From positions 1 through 20,774 of the forward strand of contig JBGTLA010000043.1 in assembly GCA_041744375.1 (NCBI GenBank): a stretch of 20,774 bases of DNA, in the 5' to 3' direction. Within the stretch, counting starts at the first letter, position 1; each line of letters starts with the position of its first letter. The position numbers were made by a program, and so were the translations under genes. The notes under the pieces were generated by a model, which was not told the origin of the DNA, searched no databases, and saw only the letters and a list, made by a program, of their open reading frames with translations. Shown one piece after another: positions 7,078-15,034 of this stretch. This stretch comes from JBGTLA01 sp041744375. GTDB taxonomy: Bacteria > Actinomycetota > Acidimicrobiia > Spongiisociales > ZC4RG35.

Positions 7078-7272
7078 TGCCCTGATCTGCTGAATACACG
7101 ACTCACAGCCGCCAATCAACCGAGCACAAGCAACCCACTCGTCCAGACCGAAGCTGGTCGAGCCGTTCATTGGTGCCGCTAGCGCGGTTTCAGAAATGGG
7201 CTATATCGTTGCAGAATTGTTGTGATCTGAGCGATCCAGGATGGATCCGTCGGAGAGGATGGGTCGACCACT

Positions 7273-7542
7273 GTGAACCGGGAATCAAACCTACCCGATA
7301 TCAACTCATCCAAGGTCACGGAACGAATCGAAGCTACAGCTCTCAAGATGCTCGACCAGCATCCCGAGGGTCTGCGCTGGACAGACCTGCGCAGAGGGAT
7401 CGAGGAATCAGATCCCGGCTTCCACCCGAAGACGGTCAACGGATGTGTCTGGAAGCTCGTCGAGAGGTATCCCGACAGGGTCCACAAGCCGTCCAAAGGG
7501 CTCTTCCGTTTGCTGAAGTACCAACCCGACACCAGCTCCTAG
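7273..7542 (+). CDS. Small winged-helix-like protein, function unknown
   Basis: 89 aa, GTG start, with a purine-rich GGAGAGGA (7252-7259) about 13 nt upstream, rather far for a good ribosome-binding site. Residues about 17-85 fit a winged-helix pattern: helix ATALKMLDQHPEG, helix WTDLRRGIEE, recognition-like helix HPKTVNGCVWKLVERYP, and a wing ending KGLFRLLKY. Similar stand-alone domains occur at the N-termini of Mrr-type and other restriction-linked proteins, but no nuclease or partner gene is next to it. It sits in a stretch (about 7078-7560) that looks less GC-rich than its neighbours, which could indicate acquisition. Its reality as a gene is moderately supported by the regular domain pattern. 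Confidence 0.55.
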   Translation: MNRESNLPDINSSKVTERIEATALKMLDQHPEGLRWTDLRRGIEESDPGFHPKTVNGCVWKLVERYPDRVHKPSKGLFRLLKYQPDTSS

Positions 7543-7699
7543 CCGGCGACGTTCATGTCGACGGCGGGAATGACTCGAAGGTCGACTACGCCCAACTGAT
7601 GCCCGAGTCGGAGCACCGGGCACGGGCTGCGACCGACGCCTCGCGCGGCACTCTCGCGGAACGCCGACCACCTTGACCGCGTCTGCCCTGGTAACGCCT

Positions 7700-8716
7700 C
7701 TAACCCCCGATGTAGGACATCTCCACTTTGGGGAGGGCGACGGTGGAGCGGGTCCGGATATCGGAGTAGCGGTCGGTGCGGGCGACCCACACCCCGTCGA
7801 TGACGGCGCCGATCTCTTGGTCGGTGGCCCCGTCGCGCAACATGGCCCGCAGGTCGGTACCGGCGGTGGCGAACAGGCACGTGTAGAGCGACCCCTCCGC
7901 CGACAGCCTCGCCCGCGTGCAGGTGGCACAGAACGGTTGCGTGACAGAGGAGATCACCCCGATCTCACCCGATCCGTCCTTGTATCGCCACCGACCTGCC
8001 ACCTCGCCGTGGTAGTTGGGGTCGGCCGGTTCGAGTGGAAACGCAGAGTTGATCCGATCGATCACATCACGGGAGGGAACCACGTCATCCAGGCACCAGC
8101 CGTTGGTGGTACCCACGTCCATGAATTCGATGAACCGCAGGATGTGGCCGCTTCCCCGAAAGTGTTTGGCCATGTCGACGATGGAGTCGTCGTTGACGCC
8201 CTTCTTGACGACCATGTTGATCTTCACCGGGCTGAGGCCGGCGGCGGCGGCGGCTTCGATCCCCTCGAGGACCTTGGCCACGGGGAAGCCGACATCGTTC
8301 ATTGCCATGAACACCTCGTCATCGAGGGAGTCGAGGCTGACAGTGACCCGGTCGAGGCCGGATCTCGCCAGGCCTTCGGCCTTGCGCGCCAACAGGGCAC
8401 CGTTGGTGGTGAGAGTCAGGTCGTCGATCCCTGCGACGGCGGCAAGCATCGACACCAACCCCTCGAGATCCTTGCGCAGGAGCGGCTCCCCGCCGGTGAG
8501 ACGGAGCTTGGTGACACCGCGGGCGGCGAACAAGGCCACCAGACGGGCGATCTCCTCAAACGACAACAGAAGGTCTCGGGCCAAGAACTCGTAATCTCTC
8601 CCGAATATCTCCTTGGGCATGCAGTAGGTGCAGCGGAAGTTGCACCTATCTGTGACCGAGACACGCAGGTCACGAACCGGTCGCTCGAAGGCATCGACGA
8701 TAGGGGTCGTCGTCAT
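7700..8716 (-). CDS. moaA: GTP 3',8-cyclase MoaA (radical SAM)
   Basis: 338 aa from ATG 8716, where GGGGG lies just upstream; an in-frame TTG at 8725 would add three residues. The radical SAM cluster motif C-x3-C-x2-C is at Cys25/29/32 (DRCNFRCTYCMP). The second, GTP-binding 4Fe-4S cluster uses Cys263, Cys266 and Cys280 (PFCATCTRARLS). The protein ends in Gly-Gly (SYIGG), the flexible tail needed for catalysis in MoaA. It performs the first step of molybdenum cofactor synthesis from GTP. MoaC and MoaD/E are not in the window, although mobA is nearby. It diverges from the thioredoxin-like gene across 65 bp. Confidence 0.97.
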   Translation of the reverse strand: MTTTPIVDAFERPVRDLRVSVTDRCNFRCTYCMPKEIFGRDYEFLARDLLLSFEEIARLVALFAARGVTKLRLTGGEPLLRKDLEGLVSMLAAVAGIDDLTLTTNGALLARKAEGLARSGLDRVTVSLDSLDDEVFMAMNDVGFPVAKVLEGIEAAAAAGLSPVKINMVVKKGVNDDSIVDMAKHFRGSGHILRFIEFMDVGTTNGWCLDDVVPSRDVIDRINSAFPLEPADPNYHGEVAGRWRYKDGSGEIGVISSVTQPFCATCTRARLSAEGSLYTCLFATAGTDLRAMLRDGATDQEIGAVIDGVWVARTDRYSDIRTRSTVALPKVEMSYIGG

Positions 8717-8743
8717 GACCCCCAAGGTACAGGCTGATGGGAA

Positions 8744-8775
8744 TTGGGCATACCCCGACCCGCCGATACGTTCAC
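8744..8775. promoter_or_regulatory. Candidate overlapping divergent promoters of moaA and the thioredoxin-like gene
   Basis: Plus strand: TTGGGC (8744-8749), 17 bp, TACGTT (8767-8772), pointing at the ATG at 8782. Transcription would start very close to the start codon, and no ribosome-binding site is present, so a leaderless mRNA is possible. Minus strand: GTGAAC (8770-8775 read in reverse), 17 bp, TATGCC (8747-8752 in reverse), directing moaA. Both are weak matches judged by eye. If real, the two promoters overlap face to face and would compete. Confidence 0.35.
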
Positions 8776-8781
8776 TACACC

Positions 8782-9162
8782 ATGGCGATGTTCAAGAAAC
8801 GACCGAAGCCGATCCGGCTCGAGTCGCTCGACCAACTCATCGAGTTGGTGCGCTCGGGCCGCCCGGTGTTCATCGACTTCTGGCGCCACAACTGTCAGCC
8901 GTGTCGAACCATGGACGGGATCATCAACGAACTGGCAGAGGAGTACGACGAGCGAGCCGTCGTGGTCAAGGCCAATGTGTCTGAGGCTCCCGCCGCTTTC
9001 GAGAAGTTCAACGTACGCTCCACCCCCACCTTCATCGTGCTCACCGCCCCCGACGACCCGACATCGTCGGGAGTCCACCAGCGCTACCGATCCACCGGCC
9101 TCGTCAAGAAGGACGTGCTCACCCGAGTCCTCGATCAGGCCGTGGAAGCAGTCGAGCGCTGA
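8782..9162 (+). CDS. Thioredoxin-fold protein with CQPC active site
   Basis: 126 aa from ATG 8782; ATG 8788 is also possible. It has a thioredoxin fold with active-site motif C38-Q-P-C41 after FIDFWRHN, a strand VVVKANVSE, and the cis-proline segment RSTPTFIVL. The usual W-C-G-P-C is changed: Trp is replaced by Asn immediately before the first Cys and Gly by Gln between the cysteines, so redox potential or partner choice may differ from housekeeping thioredoxin. It has no signal peptide and should act as a cytoplasmic disulfide oxidoreductase. A link with the divergent moaA is possible but unproved. Confidence 0.85.
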   Translation: MAMFKKRPKPIRLESLDQLIELVRSGRPVFIDFWRHNCQPCRTMDGIINELAEEYDERAVVVKANVSEAPAAFEKFNVRSTPTFIVLTAPDDPTSSGVHQRYRSTGLVKKDVLTRVLDQAVEAVER

Positions 9163-9167
9163 CCGGC

Positions 9168-9191
9168 GCCGGCGTCGGTTTCGACGCCGGC
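9168..9191 (+). terminator. Strong hairpin after the thioredoxin-like gene
   Basis: A perfect 10-bp stem GCCGGCGTCG / CGACGCCGGC (9168-9177 and 9182-9191) with a 4-nt loop GTTT begins five bases after the stop codon. No T-tract follows, so it is either a U-less actinobacterial terminator or a 3'-end stabilising structure. Confidence 0.6.
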
Positions 9192-9393
9192 TCGCCTGCG
9201 GAAGCTACCATCAGGGTGCCCCACACGCCGTGCTCCTACCCACCATAGGATCCGACCACGGGTTGGGACTTCGCTGGTTCGCGGTCAGCGATGTTGGGTG
9301 AGTTATGTAGGCGATGTGACCCTCCGCACGGTTAGGGACGCCTTGAACACGATTCAGGATTAGATTCGTGGCACTCGAAACGGGAGGTCGGTT

Positions 9394-11142
9394 GTGAGAC
9401 GGTCGATATCGATGGCCATGTTGGTTCTGATGATGGTGATCGGCCCGGTGGCCGGCGCGCACGACGACGACGAGGGAGACACCCTCAGTCTGCGAGTAGG
9501 GCTCACCCAGCCATGGACGACGCTCAATGTCACGGCCGGATTCACGGTCAGCGAGTTCGAGATATGGACACTCCAGTACGAGGGCCTCACCAGCCGGGCT
9601 GCCGACGACTTCGAGATCATCCCTGGCCTGGCCGAGTCGTGGGAGGCCTCCGACGACGGGTTGACGTACACCTACACCCTGCGCGAGGGACTCCGGTGGT
9701 CGGATGGCGAGCCGCTGACCGCCGACGACATCGCCTGGACCATCAACACCTCCCGCGACCAGGGTTGGACGAACCACATCTCGGCCACGCAGAACCTCGA
9801 TGCCGTGGTGGTCGACGACCGCACCCTGCAGGTCACCTCTTCGGTGCCAGATCCCAAGCTTCCCGAAGTGGGCGCCTATATCCTTCCCCGCCACATCTGG
9901 GAAGAGCATGCCACCGACGGTGAGGCGATCGTGGGGTACGAAGCGCTCGACGGTGTGGGGAGTGGGCCGTTCGTGATCGCCGAGTACGCCCAGGGCCAGT
10001 TCCTCCGGATGGCGGCCAACGACAACTACTGGGACGGGCGCGCCACCCTCGACGAGATCGTGTTCCGCATCTTCACGAACGCAGACGCCATGGTGGCTGC
10101 TCTCCAACAGGGCCAGATCGACGCCGCCCACAACGTCCCGTCATCGTCGGTAACGACATTGGAAGGCGACGAGAACATCGAAGTCGTGGCCGGGCTCCAG
10201 GGCGGATTCGACGAGATCGCCCTCAACGGCGGCGAAGCCGAAGGCCAACCTCATCCGGCATTGCTGGACATCGAAGTTCGCAAGGCCATCAATCACGCCA
10301 TCGACAAGGAAGCCATCATTGAAGACGTGTGGGCCGGTCAGGGCGAGCCCGCCACCACCATCAGCGTGTCGGCCGACCCTAAGTGGATACCCGATATCCC
10401 AGAGAGTGAGCAATTCACCTTCGACCCCGACCGGGCCAACCAGATCCTCGACGATGCCGGTTATGTCGACACCGACGGGGACGGAATACGCGAGATGCCC
10501 GGCGGCGGCGAGCCGCTCGTGTTGCGCCACGCAGTCAACAGCGATTCGACAACTGCCCAGTCGATTGCCGATCTCTACGTGGGCTACCTGGCAGCCATCG
10601 GGATGAGGGTGGAACTGTCGGCGTACGACGAGGGTCAGCTCTTCGACCTCATCGTCAACGGCGATTACGACTCATTCGCCTGGGGATGGGTGCCGTTCGT
10701 CGACCCCGACCCGATGCTGTCGTACTTCACGGAGGCAGAGCTCGGTAACTGGAACGACGCCAACTGGTTCGACTCTCGCTACGACGAGTTGTACCTCGAG
10801 CAAAACCAGGAGCTCGACGAAGACCGCCGCATCGAGATCATCCACGAGATGCTGCGCATCTTCTACGACTCGGCCGTCTACATCCCCATCGCCTACACAC
10901 CCGACATCCAGGCCTACCGGGTCGACCGCTTCGATGGGTGGATCCGCCAGCCGGCCGACATCGGACCAGTGATGTTCTCGATGTCGTCGCCCAGTTACCA
11001 CGCCCTCACCCCGGTGGGCGGCGGCCTCGCCGGTGACACCTCGAACCTGTTGCTGATCGTCGGCGGCGGTGCGCTCGTTATCGTTGCGGGGTTGGCGGTC
11101 ATGGTGTCGAGGAGGAAGAAGACTGCCGACGAGCGGGAATGA
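9394..11142 (+). CDS. ABC transporter substrate-binding protein, family 5 (peptide/opine/nickel type), C-terminally anchored
   Basis: 582 aa. The start is GTG 9394 with GGAGG (9383-9387) six bases upstream. A signal peptide (about 1-22) ends near VAGA. The mature protein begins with an Asp/Glu-rich stretch (HDDDEGD) and shows the family-5 signature PGLAESWEASDDGLTYTYTLREGLRWSDGEPLT-type block, spread over residues about 77-110. The usual binding-protein body follows to about 540. Residues 552-572 form a hydrophobic helix followed by RRKK, which predicts a C-terminal membrane anchor with the tail inside the cell, in place of the lipid anchor normal for Gram-positive bacteria. It is the first gene of a complete five-gene importer. 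The ligand may be peptides, opines, amine-type compounds or a nickel chelate. Confidence 0.92.
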   Translation: MRRSISMAMLVLMMVIGPVAGAHDDDEGDTLSLRVGLTQPWTTLNVTAGFTVSEFEIWTLQYEGLTSRAADDFEIIPGLAESWEASDDGLTYTYTLREGLRWSDGEPLTADDIAWTINTSRDQGWTNHISATQNLDAVVVDDRTLQVTSSVPDPKLPEVGAYILPRHIWEEHATDGEAIVGYEALDGVGSGPFVIAEYAQGQFLRMAANDNYWDGRATLDEIVFRIFTNADAMVAALQQGQIDAAHNVPSSSVTTLEGDENIEVVAGLQGGFDEIALNGGEAEGQPHPALLDIEVRKAINHAIDKEAIIEDVWAGQGEPATTISVSADPKWIPDIPESEQFTFDPDRANQILDDAGYVDTDGDGIREMPGGGEPLVLRHAVNSDSTTAQSIADLYVGYLAAIGMRVELSAYDEGQLFDLIVNGDYDSFAWGWVPFVDPDPMLSYFTEAELGNWNDANWFDSRYDELYLEQNQELDEDRRIEIIHEMLRIFYDSAVYIPIAYTPDIQAYRVDRFDGWIRQPADIGPVMFSMSSPSYHALTPVGGGLAGDTSNLLLIVGGGALVIVAGLAVMVSRRKKTADERE

Positions 11143-11146
11143 CCAG

Positions 11147-12175
11147 GTGAATCTCGCCTCCCGGCAGGCGACGGTCGATGCGGTGCCCGACCCCCCCACA
11201 GGTGGGGGTCGGGCCCGTTTCGTTGGCAAGAGGGCAGTGGGAGCCCTCATCACCCTGGGCTTCGTGCTCGTCTTCAACTTCTTCCTCTTCCGGGTGGTGC
11301 AATCGGATCCGGTGGCGAACATGTTCCGGGGACGCAACATCCCCGCCGAACGCCTCGAGCAGCTGAGAACAGAGTTCGGCATCGACCAACCCCTTCCCAC
11401 CCAGTTCGTCCTGTATCTGCGCGAGACATCTCGGCTCAACTTGGGGATCTCGTATCAGAGCAGACGCCCTGTGTGGCAGGAGATCCAGACTCGCATGCCC
11501 GCCACCGTGCTGCTGGTAGGAACCTCCGCCATATTGTCTGCCCTCATCGGCACGGCGGCGGGAGTGGCGGCGGCGTGGCGGCGCAACTCGAAGACCGACT
11601 ACTCGATCACGAGCAGCACGATGGTCTTCTACTCGATGCCCGACTTCTGGCTGGGGATGCTGTTGTTGATGGTGTTCGCCGTCAGCCTGGGATGGTTCCC
11701 GGTCGGAGGGCTGGTCGAAGCCGGCTCCAGCGCCACCGGACTCGAGCGCATGCTCAGCCAGATCCACCATCTGGTCCTCCCGGCGGCCACACTGACCCTC
11801 GCCTACCTAGGCGAGTACGCTCTCGTCACGCGCAGTTCGCTGCTCGATGTCATGGGCGAGGACTATCTCACCGTGGCCAGGGCCAAGGGGCTGCGCGACA
11901 CCGTCGTGCGCAACCGTCACGCCGTTCCCAACGCCTTGCTCCCGGTGGTGACGCTGGCCGCCATCAATTTCGGATTCGTGCTGTCGGGGGCCATCGCCGT
12001 CGAGGCGCTCTTCTCCTGGCCAGGCCTGGGCAAGGCGACGGCAGACGCCATCAGGGGACCAGACCTGCCCATGTTGCAGGGCCTGTTCTTGGTGTTCAGC
12101 ACCGCCGTCATCATCTTCAACCTGGCAGCCGACATCGCCTACACCTTCTTGGACCCCCGCGTGGACCGGACATGA
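11147..12175 (+). CDS. ABC transporter permease, DppB/OppB type
   Basis: 342 aa if the GTG at 11147, 4 nt after the binding-protein stop, is used. Family similarity begins only near RARFVGKRAVGALITLGFVLV, so GTG 11183 or GTG 11237 are alternatives that would remove 12 or 30 residues. About six membrane helices are visible. The ATPase-coupling loop is DYLTVARAKGLRDTVVRNRHAVPNAL-like, spread over about residues 240-265, typical of the B-type permease. It pairs with the C-type permease, whose ATG overlaps its stop (ATGA). The first codons span a strong GC-rich hairpin, described separately. Confidence 0.9.
   Translation: MNLASRQATVDAVPDPPTGGGRARFVGKRAVGALITLGFVLVFNFFLFRVVQSDPVANMFRGRNIPAERLEQLRTEFGIDQPLPTQFVLYLRETSRLNLGISYQSRRPVWQEIQTRMPATVLLVGTSAILSALIGTAAGVAAAWRRNSKTDYSITSSTMVFYSMPDFWLGMLLLMVFAVSLGWFPVGGLVEAGSSATGLERMLSQIHHLVLPAATLTLAYLGEYALVTRSSLLDVMGEDYLTVARAKGLRDTVVRNRHAVPNALLPVVTLAAINFGFVLSGAIAVEALFSWPGLGKATADAIRGPDLPMLQGLFLVFSTAVIIFNLAADIAYTFLDPRVDRT
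11185..11214 (+). promoter_or_regulatory. Strong GC hairpin at the binding-protein/permease junction
   Basis: GCCCGACCCCC (11185-11195) pairs perfectly with GGGGGTCGGGC (11204-11214), an 11-bp stem with an 8-nt loop, 43 bp after the binding-protein stop. CCCGTTTCGTT follows. It could be an attenuator or 3'-end protector that makes the binding protein more abundant than the permeases, or it could cover the permease start region. Confidence 0.6.
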
Positions 12176-13065
12176 CAACCGCCGGACGACTCCGACGCCG
12201 GCGCACGGCCACACGGGTCGTTCGCCAGTTCGCTCACTCGCGGCCAGGCGTGATCGGGCTCACGGTGCTGGGGATATTCGCTGTGGTGGCGTTGGCTGCT
12301 CCCCTGATAGCGCCGATCGAACAGCTCAACCCGGTCCTGTCACGCGCCTCCGGCAACCCCCAGTGGGGGCGCCCGGGTGAGTTCCTCCCCCTCGGGACCG
12401 ATCACTTGCGCCGTTCGGTGTGGGCCCAGTTCGTGTGGGGATCGCGTGTGAGCCTGTTCGTCGGTTTGGCGGCGACCATCCTCACGATGGCCATCGGGTC
12501 GACGATGGGCATCGTGTCGGGATTCGTGGGGGGAACCACCGACCGTGCCCTCATGCGTGTCACGGAATGGTTCTTGGTGATCCCTTTCCTCCCGCTGGCC
12601 ATCGTCTTGGCCTCGATACTCGGTCGTTCCATCTGGAACGTCATATTCGTCATCGGGGTGACGTCGTGGCCGGCAACCGCTCGACTCGTTCGAGCTCAGG
12701 TTCTGACGGTCAAGCAACGGCTGTTCGTCGACCGCGCCCGTTCGCTGGGTGCAGGGTCGTGGCATCTGATCTCTCGGCACGTGCTTCCCAACGTGAGCGG
12801 TCTCATCCTGGCCAACGCCACCCTGGCGGTGCCCATCTCGATCTTGACCGAGACGACCCTTGCCTTCCTCGGCCTTGGGGATCCCTCTTCCGCCTCCTGG
12901 GGAAAGACACTCGAGGAAGCCTTCGTGAACGGTGCCATCACGCGCAATGCCTGGTGGTATTTCTTGCCGGCCGGCCTGGGCATCCTGGCGGTGGTGCTCG
13001 CCTTCACGATGATCGGTCGCACTCTGGAGGAGATCGCCGATCCCCGGCTGGGACGCCGCCCGTGA
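12172..13065 (+). CDS. ABC transporter permease, DppC/OppC type
   Basis: 297 aa from the ATG overlapping the previous stop. A basic N-terminus (RLRRRRTATR) precedes the first helix (VIGLTVLGIFAVVALAAPLIA), the usual N-terminal arrangement of C-type permeases. The pre-permease segment FLPLGTDHLRRSVWAQFVWGSRVSL matches the GTDxxGRDxxSRxxxGxRxSL pattern of the family, although the GRD is altered to LRR. The coupling loop LFVDRARSLGAGSWHLISRHVLPN is near residues 186-210. It forms the heteromeric pore with the preceding permease. Its stop overlaps the next gene's GTG (GTGA). Confidence 0.93.
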   Translation: MTTAGRLRRRRTATRVVRQFAHSRPGVIGLTVLGIFAVVALAAPLIAPIEQLNPVLSRASGNPQWGRPGEFLPLGTDHLRRSVWAQFVWGSRVSLFVGLAATILTMAIGSTMGIVSGFVGGTTDRALMRVTEWFLVIPFLPLAIVLASILGRSIWNVIFVIGVTSWPATARLVRAQVLTVKQRLFVDRARSLGAGSWHLISRHVLPNVSGLILANATLAVPISILTETTLAFLGLGDPSSASWGKTLEEAFVNGAITRNAWWYFLPAGLGILAVVLAFTMIGRTLEEIADPRLGRRP

Positions 13066-14084
13066 CCGACCACATACTCTCGGTCGAAGACCTCAGCGTC
13101 ACGTATCACACGACCGGCGGTCCCGTTCCTGCCGTGCGCGGCGTCTCGTTCGGTGTCGACCGGGGTGCGTCGCTCGGACTGGCGGGTGAGTCGGGTTGCG
13201 GCAAGTCGACCCTGGCCAACGCCCTCCTTCGACTCCTGCCGCCGGGGACGGACGTGAGTGGGCGGATCCTCTTGGAGGGCCAAGATGTGCTCGCCCTCAA
13301 CCCGGGCGGCCTGCGCGCCGTTCGATGGACATCGGGAGCGATCATCTTCCAGGGCGCCCTCCACGCCCTCAATCCGGTGCAACGGATCGGCCGCCAGGTG
13401 GCAGAGCCGATGCTCGTGCATGGGACCGTCCCCGACCACGACGCGGCCAGGAAGAGGACGGGCGAACTCTTGGAACAGGTGGGCCTGCCCCCACAACGGG
13501 CCCGCGCCTACCCCCATCAGCTGTCGGGGGGACAGCGCCAGCGGGTCCTCATCGCCATGGCGCTGGCCTGCGACCCGGCCCTGCTCATCGCCGACGAGCC
13601 CACCACCGCCCTCGACCTCATGGTTCAGGCCCAGGTCCTCGATCTCCTGGGCGACCTGAGGAGGGAGCGAGGTTTGTCGCTGCTGTTCATCACCCACGAC
13701 CTGTCCGTTCTCACCTACGTGTGCGGGCGGATCGCCATCATGTACGCCGGTAAGATCGTGGAGCAAGGTCCCGCCACGAATGTCTTCGAAAGCCCAAACC
13801 ATCCTTATACCGAGGCGTTGGCCGCCGCCTTCCCCACCATCGGCGACCACCGGGCGCGTATGGCTCCCAGCGGGTTGGGCGGAGACCCTCCCGACCCGGC
13901 CAACCTGCCGTCGGGGTGCCCCTTCCACCCCCGCTGTCCCCGGGTCTTCGAGCCTTGCGCAGGCGAAGACCCCCCGCTGGTGACGATCGGGCGCAAGTCG
14001 AGCGCCGCCTGCCACCTGATGGCTCAGCCGGCACTGGACGAGGCCGAATGGAGTGAAACTATCCCGCGAGGCGACTGTAGATGA
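13062..14084 (+). CDS. ABC transporter ATP-binding protein, DppD/OppD type
   Basis: 340 aa, GTG start overlapping the permease stop. Motifs: Walker A GESGCGKST (about 40-48), Q-loop IIFQGALHALNPVQRIG, signature LSGGQRQRVLIAMAL, Walker B LLIADEPTTALD and H-loop FITHDLSVLTY. The C-terminal oligopeptide-transporter extension GCPFHPRCPRVFEPC is present. The Q-loop lacks the usual Asp-Pro after the Gln (FQGAL in place of FQDPM), a variant sometimes seen in actinobacterial D-type subunits. It overlaps the partner ATPase gene by ATGA and should form a heterodimer with it. Confidence 0.93.
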   Translation: MTDHILSVEDLSVTYHTTGGPVPAVRGVSFGVDRGASLGLAGESGCGKSTLANALLRLLPPGTDVSGRILLEGQDVLALNPGGLRAVRWTSGAIIFQGALHALNPVQRIGRQVAEPMLVHGTVPDHDAARKRTGELLEQVGLPPQRARAYPHQLSGGQRQRVLIAMALACDPALLIADEPTTALDLMVQAQVLDLLGDLRRERGLSLLFITHDLSVLTYVCGRIAIMYAGKIVEQGPATNVFESPNHPYTEALAAAFPTIGDHRARMAPSGLGGDPPDPANLPSGCPFHPRCPRVFEPCAGEDPPLVTIGRKSSAACHLMAQPALDEAEWSETIPRGDCR

Positions 14085-15034
14085 CCCCGTTACTGGAGGT
14101 CGAGGAGGTATCGGTCCGCTTCGGGCCGGTGCGAGCGGTGGATGGGGTATCTTTGCGCATGGCCGCCGGGGAGGTGCTCGCCCTGGTCGGGGAATCCGGG
14201 TCGGGCAAGACGACCCTGGTGAGGGCCATCCAGGGCCTGCAGTCCCCCTCGGCGGGAGCCATCCGGCTGGAGGGCGATGCGATCGACCGTGTCCGACGGC
14301 GCCAGATCCAGATGGTGTTCCAGGATCCGACCGGGGCCCTCAACCCTCGACAAACGATCTACGAGGTGGTGGCCGAGGGCCTCCGTATTCGCCGCGACGC
14401 AACCGACGAGCGCCAGCGGGTCCTCCAGGCTCTGGCGGGCGCCGGCATGCGCCCCCCCGAAAGGTTCCTCTCCCTCTACCCTCACGAGATCTCGGGTGGC
14501 CAGCGCCAGCGCGTGGTCATCGCTGGGGCGATGGTGATGCAACCGCGGCTGCTGCTGGCCGACGAGCCGGTCGCTTCCCTCGATGCCTCCATCCGCGGCG
14601 AGATCCTCGTCTTGCTGCGCCAACTCGTCGACGAGACCGGACTGGCCGTGCTGGTCGTCACCCACGACCTCGGGTTGGCGTGGAACATAGCCGACCGCGT
14701 GGCGGTGATGTATCTGGGTCGGATCGTGGAGACGGGTGCCACCGAGGCGCTGCTCGCCAACCCCCAGCACCCCTATACCCGAGCCCTCCTCTCAGTCATC
14801 CCCGAGACGAGGCAGATGGAACAACAAATCCTCATCGGAGAGATTCCCGACCCCAGCCGGGTTCCGAACGGGTGCCGCTTCCACCCCCGCTGCCCCCTAC
14901 TGCAATCGGGGACTCTCGATCCTGCTACCGAACAGCGATGCATCGACGAGGACCCGGGGGCCATCGCCCTCGCTGCCCGGGAAGCCGCCGCCTGCTGGCC
15001 CGCCATGGCCCCGTGGCCCCGGTCATTCCATTAG
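14081..15034 (+). CDS. ABC transporter ATP-binding protein, DppF/OppF type
   Basis: 317 aa, ATG overlapping the preceding stop. Walker A GESGSGKTT (about 38-46), Q-loop MVFQDPTGALNPRQTI, signature ISGGQRQRVVIAGAM, Walker B LLLADEPVASLDAS, H-loop VVTHDLGLAWN, and the C-terminal GCRFHPRCPLL extension. It completes the five-gene importer. Its last 12 bp overlap, tail to tail, the 3' end of the Rieske oxygenase gene on the other strand. No terminator is visible between the two, so opposing transcripts may run into each other. Confidence 0.93.
   Translation: MTPLLEVEEVSVRFGPVRAVDGVSLRMAAGEVLALVGESGSGKTTLVRAIQGLQSPSAGAIRLEGDAIDRVRRRQIQMVFQDPTGALNPRQTIYEVVAEGLRIRRDATDERQRVLQALAGAGMRPPERFLSLYPHEISGGQRQRVVIAGAMVMQPRLLLADEPVASLDASIRGEILVLLRQLVDETGLAVLVVTHDLGLAWNIADRVAVMYLGRIVETGATEALLANPQHPYTRALLSVIPETRQMEQQILIGEIPDPSRVPNGCRFHPRCPLLQSGTLDPATEQRCIDEDPGAIALAAREAAACWPAMAPWPRSFH

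Noticed and set aside
7078..7272. Possible tRNA or attachment site in the AT-richer gap
   Set aside because: No cloverleaf, anticodon arm or T-loop consensus was found, and there is no duplicated flank.
7543..7699. Open frames between the winged-helix gene and moaA (for example a minus-strand frame ending IPAVDMNVAG)
   Set aside because: No start with ribosome-binding site, no recognisable domain, and the frames run on as shadows of moaA; treated as non-coding.
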